The translations under genes were made by a program, and so were the position numbers. 60,530 nucleotides of DNA from Thiohalocapsa sp. GTDB taxonomy: Bacteria; Pseudomonadota; Gammaproteobacteria; Chromatiales; Chromatiaceae. The stretch is from the NCBI RefSeq assembly GCF_022340605.1, contig NZ_JAJDNQ010000113.1, positions 1 through 60,530 on the forward strand, in the 5' to 3' direction. Below are positions 10,015 to 19,654 of the stretch, in pieces. Below the pieces are notes generated by a model. It ran no database searches. It worked only from the letters and a program-made list of their open reading frames with translations, and was not told where the DNA came from. Numbering within the stretch: position 1 is the first letter of the stretch; every line of letters starts with the position of its first letter.

Positions 10015-11874
10015 ATGCATCTCACGCTCGAAGTCACCGCCGTCTCCGGGCAGCCGCCGCAGACACCGTTGCGGCTGCAGCTCCGCGAGGGCAGCCGGCT
10101 CCTTGGTCGCAATCCCGACAACGATCTGGTGCTGGAAGATCCCGAGCGCATGGTCTCGGGGTTGCACGCCCGCGTGGAAGCAGGCGGCATGGCCTTCGTG
10201 CTGATCGACCTCAGCACCAACGGCACCTACCTCAACGACGCCCCCGACCCGCTGCCGCGCAATCAGCCGACGCCCCTGCAAGACGGCGACATGCTGCAGA
10301 TCGGACCCTATGACATCGCCGTGGCCGTCGCCGAGGACACGGAGCCCGACACGGCCGAGCTACCGGCGGAGGAGCCGCCACCGCCACCGGTGCCGGGCTT
10401 TGCCACGCACATGTACGCACCGTCGGCCGATGCACCCGCCGAGGCAGCACCGGAGCCATCCCAACCCAACCTTGATTTCTTCACCGAGCCGTCGCCCGGG
10501 CGCGCACTTCACGCCGAGCCGCACGCCGCCGACGACCTGCTGCCCGGTCTGGAACAGCCCGGCGCCGGCGCGGACATCCTGGACCTGCTCGGCGGCGGCG
10601 ACCAGCCAAGCGACGGCAGGCTCCTGGAGCAGGCCGCCGACCCGTTTGCGGAACGGCCCGGCGTCGATGACCTGCTCGCCGACCCGGACGCGGGCCGGGA
10701 GGCCACAGCGACCCCGACGCCGGTGGACCAGGTGTTCTTCCAGCCGCCGTCCAGCGCACACGGCGACGAGCCGATTCCCGACGACTACGACCTCCTCGGC
10801 GACATCGAGCCGCCGCCGGCCAGCGCTGGAGCGTCCGGTTTCGACGCCGATGTGACACGTCCCTCCGAGCCGCTCGCAACACCGCAACCACCGGCGCAGG
10901 AGCCGCCCGCCGCACCCACAACGGACGCTCGGACCGAGCCCGTGCCCTTCGCCGACAGGGTGCCGGAGCGTGAGCCGTCCGACTGGTCCGGCGGCGGCAG
11001 CCCCGCCACGCCGGAGCCGCCCGAGCCGGAGCGCCGGCCGACCCGGCCTAAACCCGCGCCCTCCAGACCAGCTGCCACGGCGCCCGCGCCCATCGAGCAC
11101 CCGCCCGCGGCGGCGGCCGACGGCTTCGCCGCTGCTGGCACGGCCATGCCGGACGCGGCGGCGGAGACAGCCGCGCACGCAGCACCGCCCGGGGCGACGC
11201 CCCCACTGCGCCCGGAGCCCGGCCGCCGCGCGACACCGCCGGCAGCATCGCACGCGCCGACGACGGCAGCCGGGCAGACGGCGCTGGATGCGTTTCTTGC
11301 CGGCCTCGGCACGGGCGACGCATCCCAGGTCGCGGACCCGGATGCATTTCTGCGCGGTGCCGGCGCGCTGCTGCGCACCCTGGTCGCCGGTCTCAGCACC
11401 ACCCTGATGGTGCGCACCCAGTTCAAGAGCGAGATGCGCCTCGGCGTCACCACCATCCGCGCCGCCGAGAACAACCCGCTCAAGTTCTCGGTGTCGGTGG
11501 AGGATGCCCTGGAGCGGTTGCTGCTGCGCGAAACGCACGGCTTCATGCCGGCGCAGGAGGCGGCGAAGCAGGGATTCGAGGACATCCAGGCACACGAAAT
11601 GGCGATGATCGCCGGCCTGCGCTCCGCGCTGGACGAGTTGCTGGGGCGCTTCGCACCGGACGCGCTGGCGGCGGAGCTCGACGACAAGAGTCTCGACAAG
11701 GTACTGCCCATGGCGAAAAAGGCCCGCTGCTGGGACCTGCTCGGCGAGCGCCACGCCAAGATCCGCGCCGCGGCGTCGGAAGACTTCATGAAAGTGTTCG
11801 GCGACGCCTTCTCCCGGGCGTACGACGAACAGGTCGCGCTGCTCGCCCGAGCGCGCCGGGAGCGCGGGCATTGA
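10015..11874 (+). CDS. tagH: T6SS forkhead-associated (FHA) protein TagH/Fha
   Basis: The 619-residue product is the phosphothreonine-reading scaffold that switches on T6SS assembly. The FHA domain occupies about residues 15-105: GSRLLGRNPDNDLVLEDPE, VSGLHARVE and LSTNGTYLND carry the conserved Gly-Arg, Ser-x-x-His and Asn residues of the phosphopeptide pocket. A Pro/Ala/Glu-rich linker of more than 300 residues follows. The C-terminal type VI FHA domain (about 430-619) has LLRTLVAGLSTTLMVRTQFK, NNPLKFS and CWDLLGERHAKI. It heads the first T6SS block. The kinase at 26726 would phosphorylate it and PppA would reverse this, by analogy with P. aeruginosa Fha1. Confidence 0.92.
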   Translation: MHLTLEVTAVSGQPPQTPLRLQLREGSRLLGRNPDNDLVLEDPERMVSGLHARVEAGGMAFVLIDLSTNGTYLNDAPDPLPRNQPTPLQDGDMLQIGPYDIAVAVAEDTEPDTAELPAEEPPPPPVPGFATHMYAPSADAPAEAAPEPSQPNLDFFTEPSPGRALHAEPHAADDLLPGLEQPGAGADILDLLGGGDQPSDGRLLEQAADPFAERPGVDDLLADPDAGREATATPTPVDQVFFQPPSSAHGDEPIPDDYDLLGDIEPPPASAGASGFDADVTRPSEPLATPQPPAQEPPAAPTTDARTEPVPFADRVPEREPSDWSGGGSPATPEPPEPERRPTRPKPAPSRPAATAPAPIEHPPAAAADGFAAAGTAMPDAAAETAAHAAPPGATPPLRPEPGRRATPPAASHAPTTAAGQTALDAFLAGLGTGDASQVADPDAFLRGAGALLRTLVAGLSTTLMVRTQFKSEMRLGVTTIRAAENNPLKFSVSVEDALERLLLRETHGFMPAQEAAKQGFEDIQAHEMAMIAGLRSALDELLGRFAPDALAAELDDKSLDKVLPMAKKARCWDLLGERHAKIRAAASEDFMKVFGDAFSRAYDEQVALLARARRERGH

Positions 11875-11996
11875 CGGCGCGCCCTCCCGCAGGTCGTCAG
11901 TGCAAGCGCTCGCGGGGCCGCCATGACGATCCCGGCCGCCGGCGCATCGGCGGCGGCCAAGCCATACCCACTCCAGCCCCCCAAGAACCTGGCCCC

Positions 11997-12521
11997 ATGA
12001 TGCAGACCAATCGCAGTCGCCGAGCCTTCCTTGGCAAAATCTGGACGCTCGCGCTCGCGGGCAGCGTCGCCGTGGCCTCGACCGGCTGCGGTGGCAAGAA
12101 GGCGCAGAAGGCGCCGCCGGCGCCGTTGCCACCGCCGGCACCGAAACCGCCGCCGCGGCTGGATATCGAAGTCAAAGCCGCCAGCAACGCCAACGCCGGC
12201 GGCTTGCCCATCGTCGTGCGCGTCTACGAGCTGAAGTCGCCGGGCGCCTTCAAGAGCGCCGACTTTTTCTCCTTGTATAACGACGAAGTGCCGACCCTCG
12301 GCGATACCCTCGTGTCGCGCCAGGAGATGACCCTGGCCCCGGGCCAGTCCGAGGCCATCCACAAGGAGCTGAGCCCCGGCGCGGCCTATCTCGGCGTGCT
12401 CGGCGCCTTCCGCAACATCGACAGCGCCCAGTGGCGCAGCGTCGTGCCCCTCGCGGGCGACGCGGACAACAGCCTGTCGGTGACGGTCGGTTCCGACGCC
12501 ATTCGCATCCAAACCCTCTGA
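11997..12521 (+). CDS. tssJ: T6SS outer-membrane lipoprotein TssJ
   Basis: The 174-residue product anchors the TssJLM membrane complex to the outer membrane. The signal peptide ends in a lipobox with Cys31 (VASTGC), then a Pro-rich linker, then the TssJ beta-sandwich (IVVRVYELKSPGAFKSADFFSLY is split by my reading at about residues 68-90). The N-terminus MMQTNRSRRAFLGK contains a twin-arginine-like motif (SRRAFLGK, Arg8-Arg9), unusual for TssJ. I chose the ATG at 11997; an adjacent ATG at 12000 is equally possible. Frame upstream of it overlaps tagH and looks like non-coding sequence. Confidence 0.9.
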   Translation: MMQTNRSRRAFLGKIWTLALAGSVAVASTGCGGKKAQKAPPAPLPPPAPKPPPRLDIEVKAASNANAGGLPIVVRVYELKSPGAFKSADFFSLYNDEVPTLGDTLVSRQEMTLAPGQSEAIHKELSPGAAYLGVLGAFRNIDSAQWRSVVPLAGDADNSLSVTVGSDAIRIQTL

Positions 12522-12540
12522 GACCGCCGGACAGCAGACC

Positions 12541-13875
12541 ATGGCTTTGGACAACCGCGTGCTCTGGTCGGAGGGGATGTTCCTTCAGCCCCAGCATTTC
12601 CAGCAGCATGACCGCTGGATCGAGTCCCAGGCGCATGCGCGCACGGCGCTGCGCGCCTGCTTCCCATGGGGGCTCCAGCATCTCGTCCTCGACCGCGAGC
12701 AGCTCGACCTCGGCAAGTTCGCCGTCACCGAGTGCGCCGGCATCCTGCCGGATGGCACCCTCTTCGACGCCCCGGCCTCGGACCCGCTGCCGGAGCCACT
12801 CGACCTGGTGGAGGACGACGCGGGCCAGCTGATCTACCTGGCCCTGCCCCTGGCCCGCCCCAACGCGGTGCAGAGCGGCCCGACGGACAGCACCGAGCCG
12901 ACGCTGCGCTACCGCAGCGGCGAGGAGACCGTCCGGGACAACGCCGGCGCCGGCGCCGGTGAGACGCTGCTGAACGTCGGCCGGCTCGACCTGCGCCTGA
13001 GCCGCGAGCGCGATGTGCGCGACGGCTTCTCGTGCTGCGGCATCGCCCGGGTGCTGGACTGCCGGGCCGACCGCAAGGTGACGCTGGACCTGCGCTACAT
13101 CCCGCCCGTGCTCGACATTGCGGCATCCAACCTGTTGCGTGACTTCATCGAGGAGCTGCAAGGGCTGCTGCACCGCCAGGGCGAGGCCCGCGCGGCGCGG
13201 GTGCGCGGCGTCGGCCGTGGTGGCGTCTCCGACTGGGCGGACTTTCTGCTATTGCAGCTCATCAACCGCGCCGAGCCCGTCGTGGTGCACTGGACCCGCA
13301 CCCAGGGCCTGCATCCGGAGCTGCTCTACCGCGGGCTGGTTGCCCTCGCCGGCGAGCTCGCGACCTTCTCCAGCGACGCCAAGCGTGCCCCGGAGTTTCC
13401 GCCCTACCGCCACGACGACCTGCAGGCGAGCTTTCTGCCCGTGATCGAGCGCCTACGGGACTACCTCAGCCGCGAGACCGTCGAGCGCGCCGTATCGATC
13501 CCGATCCAGGAGCGCAAGTACGGCTTCCGTATCGCGCTCGTGCAGGACCCGTCGCTGTTCGTCAACGCCCGCTTCGTGCTCGCCGGGCAGGCCCAGGTGG
13601 CCTCTCAGGTGCTGCGCAACCGCTTCCCGACGCAGGTGAAGATCGGTCCCATCGACAAGATCCAGGAGCTGGTCAAGCTCGCGCTGCAAGGCGTGGCGCT
13701 GCGACCGCTGCCGACGCCGCCGCTGGAGATCCCGTATCACGCGGGCTTCGATTACTTCGAGCTCGACCGCAGCAGCGATCTGTGGCAACAGCTCACCGCC
13801 GGCGGCGGCTTCGGCCTGCACGTGGGCGGGGACTTTCCGGGGCTGCAACTGGAGCTCTGGGCGATCAGGGAATAG
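12541..13875 (+). CDS. tssK: T6SS baseplate protein TssK
   Basis: The 444-residue product links the baseplate to the membrane complex. The start MALDNRVLWSEGMFLQPQHFQQHDRW is the family hallmark. The full family length is present with the typical interior (LLRDFIEELQGLLH, YLSRETVERAVSIPIQERKYGF) and the C-terminal part (IPYHAGFDYFELD, LWQQL) that binds TssL/TssM. It starts 19 bases after the tssJ stop and is followed three bases later by tssL. Confidence 0.95.
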   Translation: MALDNRVLWSEGMFLQPQHFQQHDRWIESQAHARTALRACFPWGLQHLVLDREQLDLGKFAVTECAGILPDGTLFDAPASDPLPEPLDLVEDDAGQLIYLALPLARPNAVQSGPTDSTEPTLRYRSGEETVRDNAGAGAGETLLNVGRLDLRLSRERDVRDGFSCCGIARVLDCRADRKVTLDLRYIPPVLDIAASNLLRDFIEELQGLLHRQGEARAARVRGVGRGGVSDWADFLLLQLINRAEPVVVHWTRTQGLHPELLYRGLVALAGELATFSSDAKRAPEFPPYRHDDLQASFLPVIERLRDYLSRETVERAVSIPIQERKYGFRIALVQDPSLFVNARFVLAGQAQVASQVLRNRFPTQVKIGPIDKIQELVKLALQGVALRPLPTPPLEIPYHAGFDYFELDRSSDLWQQLTAGGGFGLHVGGDFPGLQLELWAIRE

Positions 13876-13878
13876 GCC

Positions 13879-15303
13879 GTGACCGACGAAGAAAAACCCT
13901 TCCTGACCCAAAACAACCCCGGCGCCACGGTCATCCGGCCGACGCCCGGACACCGCCGCCCGATGCCACGGCAGAAGCAGCCGCAATCCGGTGCGCAATC
14001 CGTGCCGCAGCCGGCGCCGCAACAGATGCCGCCACCTGGCGCGACGCACCCCGGCGCCGCTCCCCTGCCCGGAGCCCTGCCGGGAGCCATGACCGACAAC
14101 CCGCTGGTGTCCTGCGCCACCGATCTCTTCACCGTCGCCGGCCAGCTTCGCGGCAGCCCCGGCCACGCGGACCCCACCGGCCTGCTGGAGCGGCTCATCG
14201 GCCAGGTACGCGCCTTCGAGCAGTGTGCGCGCGGCAAGGGTCTCGCCGACCAGGTGGTCCTGCCGGCACGCTACATGCTGTGCGCGCTGCTGGACGAGTC
14301 GGTGCTGGACACCCCCTGGGGCAGCCAGAGCATCTGGGCCTCGCGTGGCCTGCTGGTGAGCTTCCACAAGGAGACCTGGGGCGGCGACAAATTCTACAGC
14401 GCGTTGGAGAAGCTGCTCACCTACCCGGCCGGCAACCTGCACCTGCTGGAGCTCATGTACCTCTGCCTGGCCATGGGCTTCGAGGGCAAGTACCGCATCC
14501 GCGACGGCGGCCGGGCGCAGCTGGAGCAGATCCGCGAGCACCTCTATCAAACCATCCGCGCCCAGCGCCAGGAGCCGGAGCCCGAGCTCTCGCCGCACTG
14601 GCGCGGCGTCACGGCGCAGCGCGACCCGCTGCTACACCAGCTGCCGCTGTGGGTCTTCGCCGGGCTGGCGGGCCTGCTGCTGCTGGCGCTGTTCGCCGTC
14701 TACACCTTTGCGCTGAGCAGCGACTCGAACCCCGCCTTCCTCGAGCTCGCCGCGCTGGACAAGCGCCTGGCGCCCATGCCGGAGCGCAGCGTCGAGCCCA
14801 TCAAGCGCGTGGCGCCCGAGCCGCCGCCACCCGACGCACCGCCGCCGCCACCGACCTTGCGGGAGCTGCTGGCGCCCGAAGTCGCCGCCAACCGGCTCCA
14901 GGTCGTGAACCGCCCGCGTGGCGAGACTGTGCTGCTGGGGGGCAGCGCCATGTTCGCCTCCGCCAGCGACCAACTGCAGCCACCCTTCGTGACCCTGGTG
15001 CGCCGCGTCGGTGACGCGCTGAAGCAGTTGCCCGGACAGGTGCTGGTCACCGGCCACTCGGACAGCGCGCCGATCCACACCCTGCGCTTTCCGGACAACT
15101 ACGCCCTGTCCCAGGCGCGGGCCGAGTCAGTCATGCGCCTGTTGGTGGACGAGACCGGCGAGCCCGCGCGCTTTACTGCAGAAGGCCTCGCGGCCACCGA
15201 GCCACTCATCCCCGAGAACCCGCGCGATGCGCGCAACCGCCGGGTCGAGATCATGCTCATCGGCGCACACGGCGGCACGGCCCGCGGGCGGGTGGCACCA
15301 TGA
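13879..15303 (+). CDS. tssL: T6SS membrane protein TssL with OmpA-like peptidoglycan-binding domain
   Basis: The 474-residue product starts at a GTG three bases after tssK. A Pro/Gln-rich N-terminal extension (about 1-70) precedes the cytoplasmic DotU/TssL helical domain (about 75-235; DNPLVSCATDLFTVAGQLR, ALLDESVLDTPWG, SFHKETWGG). One membrane helix lies at 256-279. A Pro-rich linker and an OmpA-like domain (about 345-468; GHSDSAPI, LSQARAESVMRLLV, RNRRVEIML) extend into the periplasm to grip peptidoglycan. It is therefore an extended TssL that needs no separate TagL. Its stop overlaps the tssM start (ATGA). Confidence 0.95.
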   Translation: MTDEEKPFLTQNNPGATVIRPTPGHRRPMPRQKQPQSGAQSVPQPAPQQMPPPGATHPGAAPLPGALPGAMTDNPLVSCATDLFTVAGQLRGSPGHADPTGLLERLIGQVRAFEQCARGKGLADQVVLPARYMLCALLDESVLDTPWGSQSIWASRGLLVSFHKETWGGDKFYSALEKLLTYPAGNLHLLELMYLCLAMGFEGKYRIRDGGRAQLEQIREHLYQTIRAQRQEPEPELSPHWRGVTAQRDPLLHQLPLWVFAGLAGLLLLALFAVYTFALSSDSNPAFLELAALDKRLAPMPERSVEPIKRVAPEPPPPDAPPPPPTLRELLAPEVAANRLQVVNRPRGETVLLGGSAMFASASDQLQPPFVTLVRRVGDALKQLPGQVLVTGHSDSAPIHTLRFPDNYALSQARAESVMRLLVDETGEPARFTAEGLAATEPLIPENPRDARNRRVEIMLIGAHGGTARGRVAP

Positions 15304-18300
15304 AAGGCTGGTTCCGCTTCCTGGGCTCGGGCTGGTTCCTGTCCCTGCTGGGCGTCGTCGCGCTCGCGCTGCTGATCTGGTTCGTCGGTCCGCTGCTCGG
15401 CTTCGCCGGCAAGGACCCGCTGGCGTCGTCTGGCGTGCGGCTTGCGATCATCGGCGCCCTGTTCGCCATCTGGGCCATCGTGCAGGTGCTCTTGCTACTG
15501 CGCGCCCGCGCTCGCAACCGCAAGCTGGTGGAGCAGCTCGCCGAAGACGGCGAGCCCGGCATGGACTCGGCGGAGGTGGCCTCGGCGGAGGAGCTCACCA
15601 CCATCCGCAGGCGCTTCCACGACGCGCTCGCCGTGCTCAAGCGCGGCGACATGCGCCGCCGGCTCGGCGGCCAATGGCTCTACCAACTGCCCTGGTACCT
15701 CATCATCGGTCCGCCCGGCTGCGGCAAGACCACGGCGCTGGTGAACTCCGGTCTGCGCTTCCCGCTCGCCGAGGAGTTCGGCAAGAACGCCATCGAGGGC
15801 ACCGGCGGCACCCGCAACTGCGACTGGTGGTTCACCGACGAGGCCGTGCTGCTGGACACTGCCGGGCGCTACACCACCCAGGACAGCTACGCCGAAGTGG
15901 ACAGCGCCGCCTGGACCGGCTTCCTCGGCATGCTCAAGCGCTACCGCCCGCGCCGGCCCATCAACGGCGTGCTGGTGGCACTGAGCCTGTCGGACCTGAT
16001 CCAGCAAACGGACACCGAGCGCGAGGCCCACGCGCGCGCCGTGCGCAAGCGCGTGCAGGAGCTCTACACCCAGCTCAACCTGCGCTGCCCCATCTACGTG
16101 GTCTTTACCAAGGCGGACCTGATCGCCGGTTTCAACGAGTTCTTCGCCGACCTGGGCCAGGAGGAGCGCCACCAGGTCTGGGGCTTCACCCTGCCGTTCG
16201 ACCCGGCCGACGACGCCGGCCAGCCGCTGGCGGGCTTCTCGGCGGAGTACCGCGCGCTGGTGCAGCGCCTGGACGAGCGGCTGCTGGCGCGCATGCAGGA
16301 GGAGCGCGACGGCGGCAAGCGGCGGCTGGTGTTCAGCTTCCCGCGCCAGTTCGCGCTGCTGGAGGAGCGCATCCAGCGCTTCCTGCAGGATGCCTTCGCA
16401 CCCAGCCGATTCGATCGCAAGCCGCTGGTTCGGGGCGTCTACTTCACCAGCGCCACGCAGATGGGCACGCCCATTGACCGGGTGCTCGGGGCGATCGCCG
16501 CCAACTTCGGCGTCGGCGGCGCCGGGCCGCGGCCCTTTCATGGCACGGCGAAGAGCTTCTTCGTCACTCGAATGCTGCGCGACGTGGTCTTCGCCGAGGC
16601 GCCGGTGGCGGGGCTGGACCCGCGGCTCGAGCGCCGCAGGCTATGGCTGCGCCGCGGCGCCTTCGCCGCGCTGGGCCTGGTGGCGCTCCTGGCCCTCACG
16701 GCCTGGACCGTCAGCTACAGCCGCAACCGCGCCTACGTGGACGATGTCGAAGACAGCGTGAAGGTCATCGACGAGCGCATCGACAGCCTGTCGCCGAAGG
16801 ACCGCGACCCGCTGGACGTCCTGCCGCTGCTGGATGCGGTGCGCGACATCCCGGGTGGCTACGCCGACCGCGGCAAGCCGGTGCCGTTGAGCATGGGCCT
16901 CGGGCTGTACCAGGGAGACAAGCTCGGCTCCCAAGCCAACCGCGCCTACCGGCGCATGCTGCACCGGGTGCTGCTGCCACGCGTGATCCTGCGCCTGGAA
17001 GACCAGATGCGCGCCAGCGCCGGCGACTCCGAGCGCCTGTTCCAAGTCCTGCACGTCTACCTGATGCTGGACGACCCGGACAGGTACGACCCCGACATGG
17101 TGCGCGACTGGGTCACCGCCGACTGGCTGGAACAGGTACCGAGGGAGACCACCAGAGCGCAACGCGATGCCCTCGCCGGACACCTGGATGCGCTGCTCGG
17201 CGAGCCGCCGGTGCCGCTGCCACTGGACCTCGATGGCGGGCTGATCGAGCAGGCACGCGACATCCTGAACACGGGTCCCCTGTCGCAGCGCATCTACGAC
17301 CGCCTCAAGAACGTCGGCTTCGGCGACGACCTGCCGGACTTCACCATCCCGGAGGCCGGTGGCGATGAGGCCAGCCTGGTGCTGACGCGCCCGAGCGGCA
17401 AGTCCATCACCGCGGGCATCCCGGCGCTGTACACCTATGCCGGGTACTGGCGAGACTTCGACCCGACCGTGCGCGCGCTGATCGCCGACGCCGCCGCCGA
17501 CGGCTGGATCTATGGCCCCGATGCGGAGGTGACACCGGACGGTGCCGACGCGGACGCGCTCCTCGAACAGGTGCGCGAGCGCTACCTGCACGACTACGCG
17601 GAGCACTGGACCGACTTCCTGGACGACATCGACGTGGTACAGGCGCGGGACATCCAGCACGCCGCGAGCATCGCACGGGCACTAGCGGACCCCAAGCGCT
17701 CGCCGCTGCGCCGGGTGCTCACGGCAGCCGCCGATGAGACCGAGCTGGACCGCGTCGAGCCGGCCGCGGGCGATGCCGGCAACGCCAAGGCCGATGCCGC
17801 GTCCGGCGTACTCAAGCGGCGGGCCGGGATGGTCATCGACCAGCGCATCGGCACCACCGGTGCGGAGCTGCGCCGGGCCCTGAGTGCCACCTCCAGCGCC
17901 GGAAGTGCCGCGCCGGGTCGTGCCGGCGAGCCGCCGGAGACCTACGTCAGCGACCGCTTCGCCTGGCTGCGGGACCTGGTGCGCGCCGACGGCGGCCAGC
18001 AACCGCGGATCGAGCGCATCCAGCAAGAGCTCGGCCAATTGCAGACGCGCCTGGAGGCCATCGACAGCGCCCAGCGCAGCGGCCGCGGCGTCCTCGCCGC
18101 CGGCGAGGGGCAGCAGCTACAGCAACTGGAACAGCAGACGGCGCAGATGCCGGCCGTGCTCGCCAATGTCGTCGACGGCCTGGTGCAGGACAGCGCCACC
18201 CTCATCGCCGGCGGCGCACGCGCGGACATCAACAAGCACTGGACCGCCGAGGTGCTGCCTTTCTGCCGCGAGGCCATCGGCAATCGCTACCCATTCAGCA

Positions 18301-18914
18301 GCGGCAGCACCCGCGACACGACCCTGCAGGACTTCGGCCGGCTGTTTGGCCCGGACGGGCTCATCGACGGCTTCTTCAAGCAATACCTCGCGCCCTTCGC
18401 CGATACCTCCCGCGCCCGCTGGCGCTGGAACACGAACGGCGTCGGCATCCCGGACAGCGCGCTGGCGCAGTTCCAGCGCGCCGCGGACATCCGTGAAGCC
18501 TTCTTCGCCACCGGCGGCAAGCTGCCGGCGGCGGCATTCGCGCTGACGCCCGACACCATGGACCCGCAGGCGGTACGCTTCGCGCTGGACATCGGCGGCC
18601 AGGTACTGACCTATCAGCACGGACCACCAAAGCCGCAGACCATGCAGTGGCCGTCAGCCGACGGCCAAGGGCGCGCGCGCATCGCCTTCACAGGCGTCAA
18701 CGGCAGAGAGATCGGCGACACCAGGAACGGCGCCTGGGGCTGGTTCCGCCTGCTGGACCGGGCGCAATTGAGCGCCACCGGCCAGGAAGAGCTGTACCGG
18801 GTGCGCTTCGCCCTGGGCGGCATGTGGGCCAAGTTCGAGCTGCGGGCGGCGAGCGTGCGCAACCCCTTCCATCTCGCTGCACTGCGCAGCTTCCGCTGTC
18901 CGGAGCGCCTATGA
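15300..18914 (+). CDS. tssM: T6SS inner-membrane protein TssM (IcmF family)
   Basis: The 1204-residue product is the main scaffold of the membrane complex. Two N-terminal helices (about 11-34 and 48-67) are followed by a cytoplasmic NTPase-like domain with an intact Walker A, GPPGCGKTT, at 137-145, and the conserved FGKNAIEGTGGTRNCDWWF and LDTAGRY segments. A third helix near 445-465 leads to the long periplasmic part with the IcmF-related and C-terminal TssJ-binding regions (W-x-F-x-L-L in GWFRLLDRA). The ATG overlaps the tssL stop; its own stop overlaps tagF. Length is normal. Confidence 0.95.
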   Translation: MKGWFRFLGSGWFLSLLGVVALALLIWFVGPLLGFAGKDPLASSGVRLAIIGALFAIWAIVQVLLLLRARARNRKLVEQLAEDGEPGMDSAEVASAEELTTIRRRFHDALAVLKRGDMRRRLGGQWLYQLPWYLIIGPPGCGKTTALVNSGLRFPLAEEFGKNAIEGTGGTRNCDWWFTDEAVLLDTAGRYTTQDSYAEVDSAAWTGFLGMLKRYRPRRPINGVLVALSLSDLIQQTDTEREAHARAVRKRVQELYTQLNLRCPIYVVFTKADLIAGFNEFFADLGQEERHQVWGFTLPFDPADDAGQPLAGFSAEYRALVQRLDERLLARMQEERDGGKRRLVFSFPRQFALLEERIQRFLQDAFAPSRFDRKPLVRGVYFTSATQMGTPIDRVLGAIAANFGVGGAGPRPFHGTAKSFFVTRMLRDVVFAEAPVAGLDPRLERRRLWLRRGAFAALGLVALLALTAWTVSYSRNRAYVDDVEDSVKVIDERIDSLSPKDRDPLDVLPLLDAVRDIPGGYADRGKPVPLSMGLGLYQGDKLGSQANRAYRRMLHRVLLPRVILRLEDQMRASAGDSERLFQVLHVYLMLDDPDRYDPDMVRDWVTADWLEQVPRETTRAQRDALAGHLDALLGEPPVPLPLDLDGGLIEQARDILNTGPLSQRIYDRLKNVGFGDDLPDFTIPEAGGDEASLVLTRPSGKSITAGIPALYTYAGYWRDFDPTVRALIADAAADGWIYGPDAEVTPDGADADALLEQVRERYLHDYAEHWTDFLDDIDVVQARDIQHAASIARALADPKRSPLRRVLTAAADETELDRVEPAAGDAGNAKADAASGVLKRRAGMVIDQRIGTTGAELRRALSATSSAGSAAPGRAGEPPETYVSDRFAWLRDLVRADGGQQPRIERIQQELGQLQTRLEAIDSAQRSGRGVLAAGEGQQLQQLEQQTAQMPAVLANVVDGLVQDSATLIAGGARADINKHWTAEVLPFCREAIGNRYPFSSGSTRDTTLQDFGRLFGPDGLIDGFFKQYLAPFADTSRARWRWNTNGVGIPDSALAQFQRAADIREAFFATGGKLPAAAFALTPDTMDPQAVRFALDIGGQVLTYQHGPPKPQTMQWPSADGQGRARIAFTGVNGREIGDTRNGAWGWFRLLDRAQLSATGQEELYRVRFALGGMWAKFELRAASVRNPFHLAALRSFRCPERL

Positions 18915-19654
18915 ACCCAGCCGGCTCCAAGGCCACCGGACGCGCCGGCACGGATGACGCGCCGGGGTTCTTCGGCAAGCTGCCGACCCTGGGCGATTTC
19001 GTCAATCGCCGCCTGCCACGGCAGTTCCTGGAACCCTGGGATCGGTGGCTGCAGCAAGTGCTGGCGGAAAGCCGCGGCCAGCTCGGCGATGCCTGGCTGG
19101 ACGCCTACCTGGTGAGTCCGCTGTGGCGCTTCGTGCTGTCGCCCGGCATCGCCGGGCGCAACGCCTGGGCCGGCGTGATGATCCCGAGCGTGGACCGCGT
19201 CGGGCGCTATTTCCCACTCACGCTGGCGCGGGTCGTGCCGGCCAATGCAGACTGCTTCCGTTTGCTTTGCGCCCACGACTGGTTCGGGCAGATGGAAGAC
19301 CTCGCCCTCTCGACGCTGGAGGACGACTTCGACCTGCAACGCTTCGATGCGGGCCTGCTGCGCCTGCCACCGCCGCCCGTGCAGTTGCAGGCCGGCGCCG
19401 GCATCGACGGCGGCCACGCCGACACCTGGCAGCTCGAGGCGAGCGAGGCGGCCCTGCCGAGCGCCGCCAGCCGGCTGCTGCGGCACGCGCTGGAGGACGC
19501 CTTCCTGTCCTACAGCCTGTGGTGGAGCGCCGGCTCCGAGCACGTCAGCGCGAGCCTGCTCACCTGCCAGGGGCTGCCGGCGCCCGCGGCCTACATGGCC
19601 ATGCTCGGCGGCGACTGGTCCGCCGGCGGCTGGACCCGGCTCGGCAGCGCCTGA
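18911..19654 (+). CDS. tagF: T6SS post-translational repressor TagF
   Basis: The 247-residue product has the ImpM/TagF start GFFGKLPTLGDFVNRRLP (residues 20-37), the WDRWLQQ helix and the SLWWSAGS C-terminal motif. In P. aeruginosa TagF holds the T6SS silent by sequestering the FHA protein, independent of phosphorylation. Here it is coupled to tssM by an ATGA overlap and to pppA by a TGATG overlap. In some bacteria TagF and PppA are fused into one protein; here they are separate but adjacent. Confidence 0.93.
   Translation: MNPAGSKATGRAGTDDAPGFFGKLPTLGDFVNRRLPRQFLEPWDRWLQQVLAESRGQLGDAWLDAYLVSPLWRFVLSPGIAGRNAWAGVMIPSVDRVGRYFPLTLARVVPANADCFRLLCAHDWFGQMEDLALSTLEDDFDLQRFDAGLLRLPPPPVQLQAGAGIDGGHADTWQLEASEAALPSAASRLLRHALEDAFLSYSLWWSAGSEHVSASLLTCQGLPAPAAYMAMLGGDWSAGGWTRLGSA

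Noticed and set aside
10360..12554. Long minus-strand frames opposite tagH and tssJ
   Set aside because: They mirror the Pro/Ala-rich linker of TagH and change character exactly at its domain borders; no recognisable protein.
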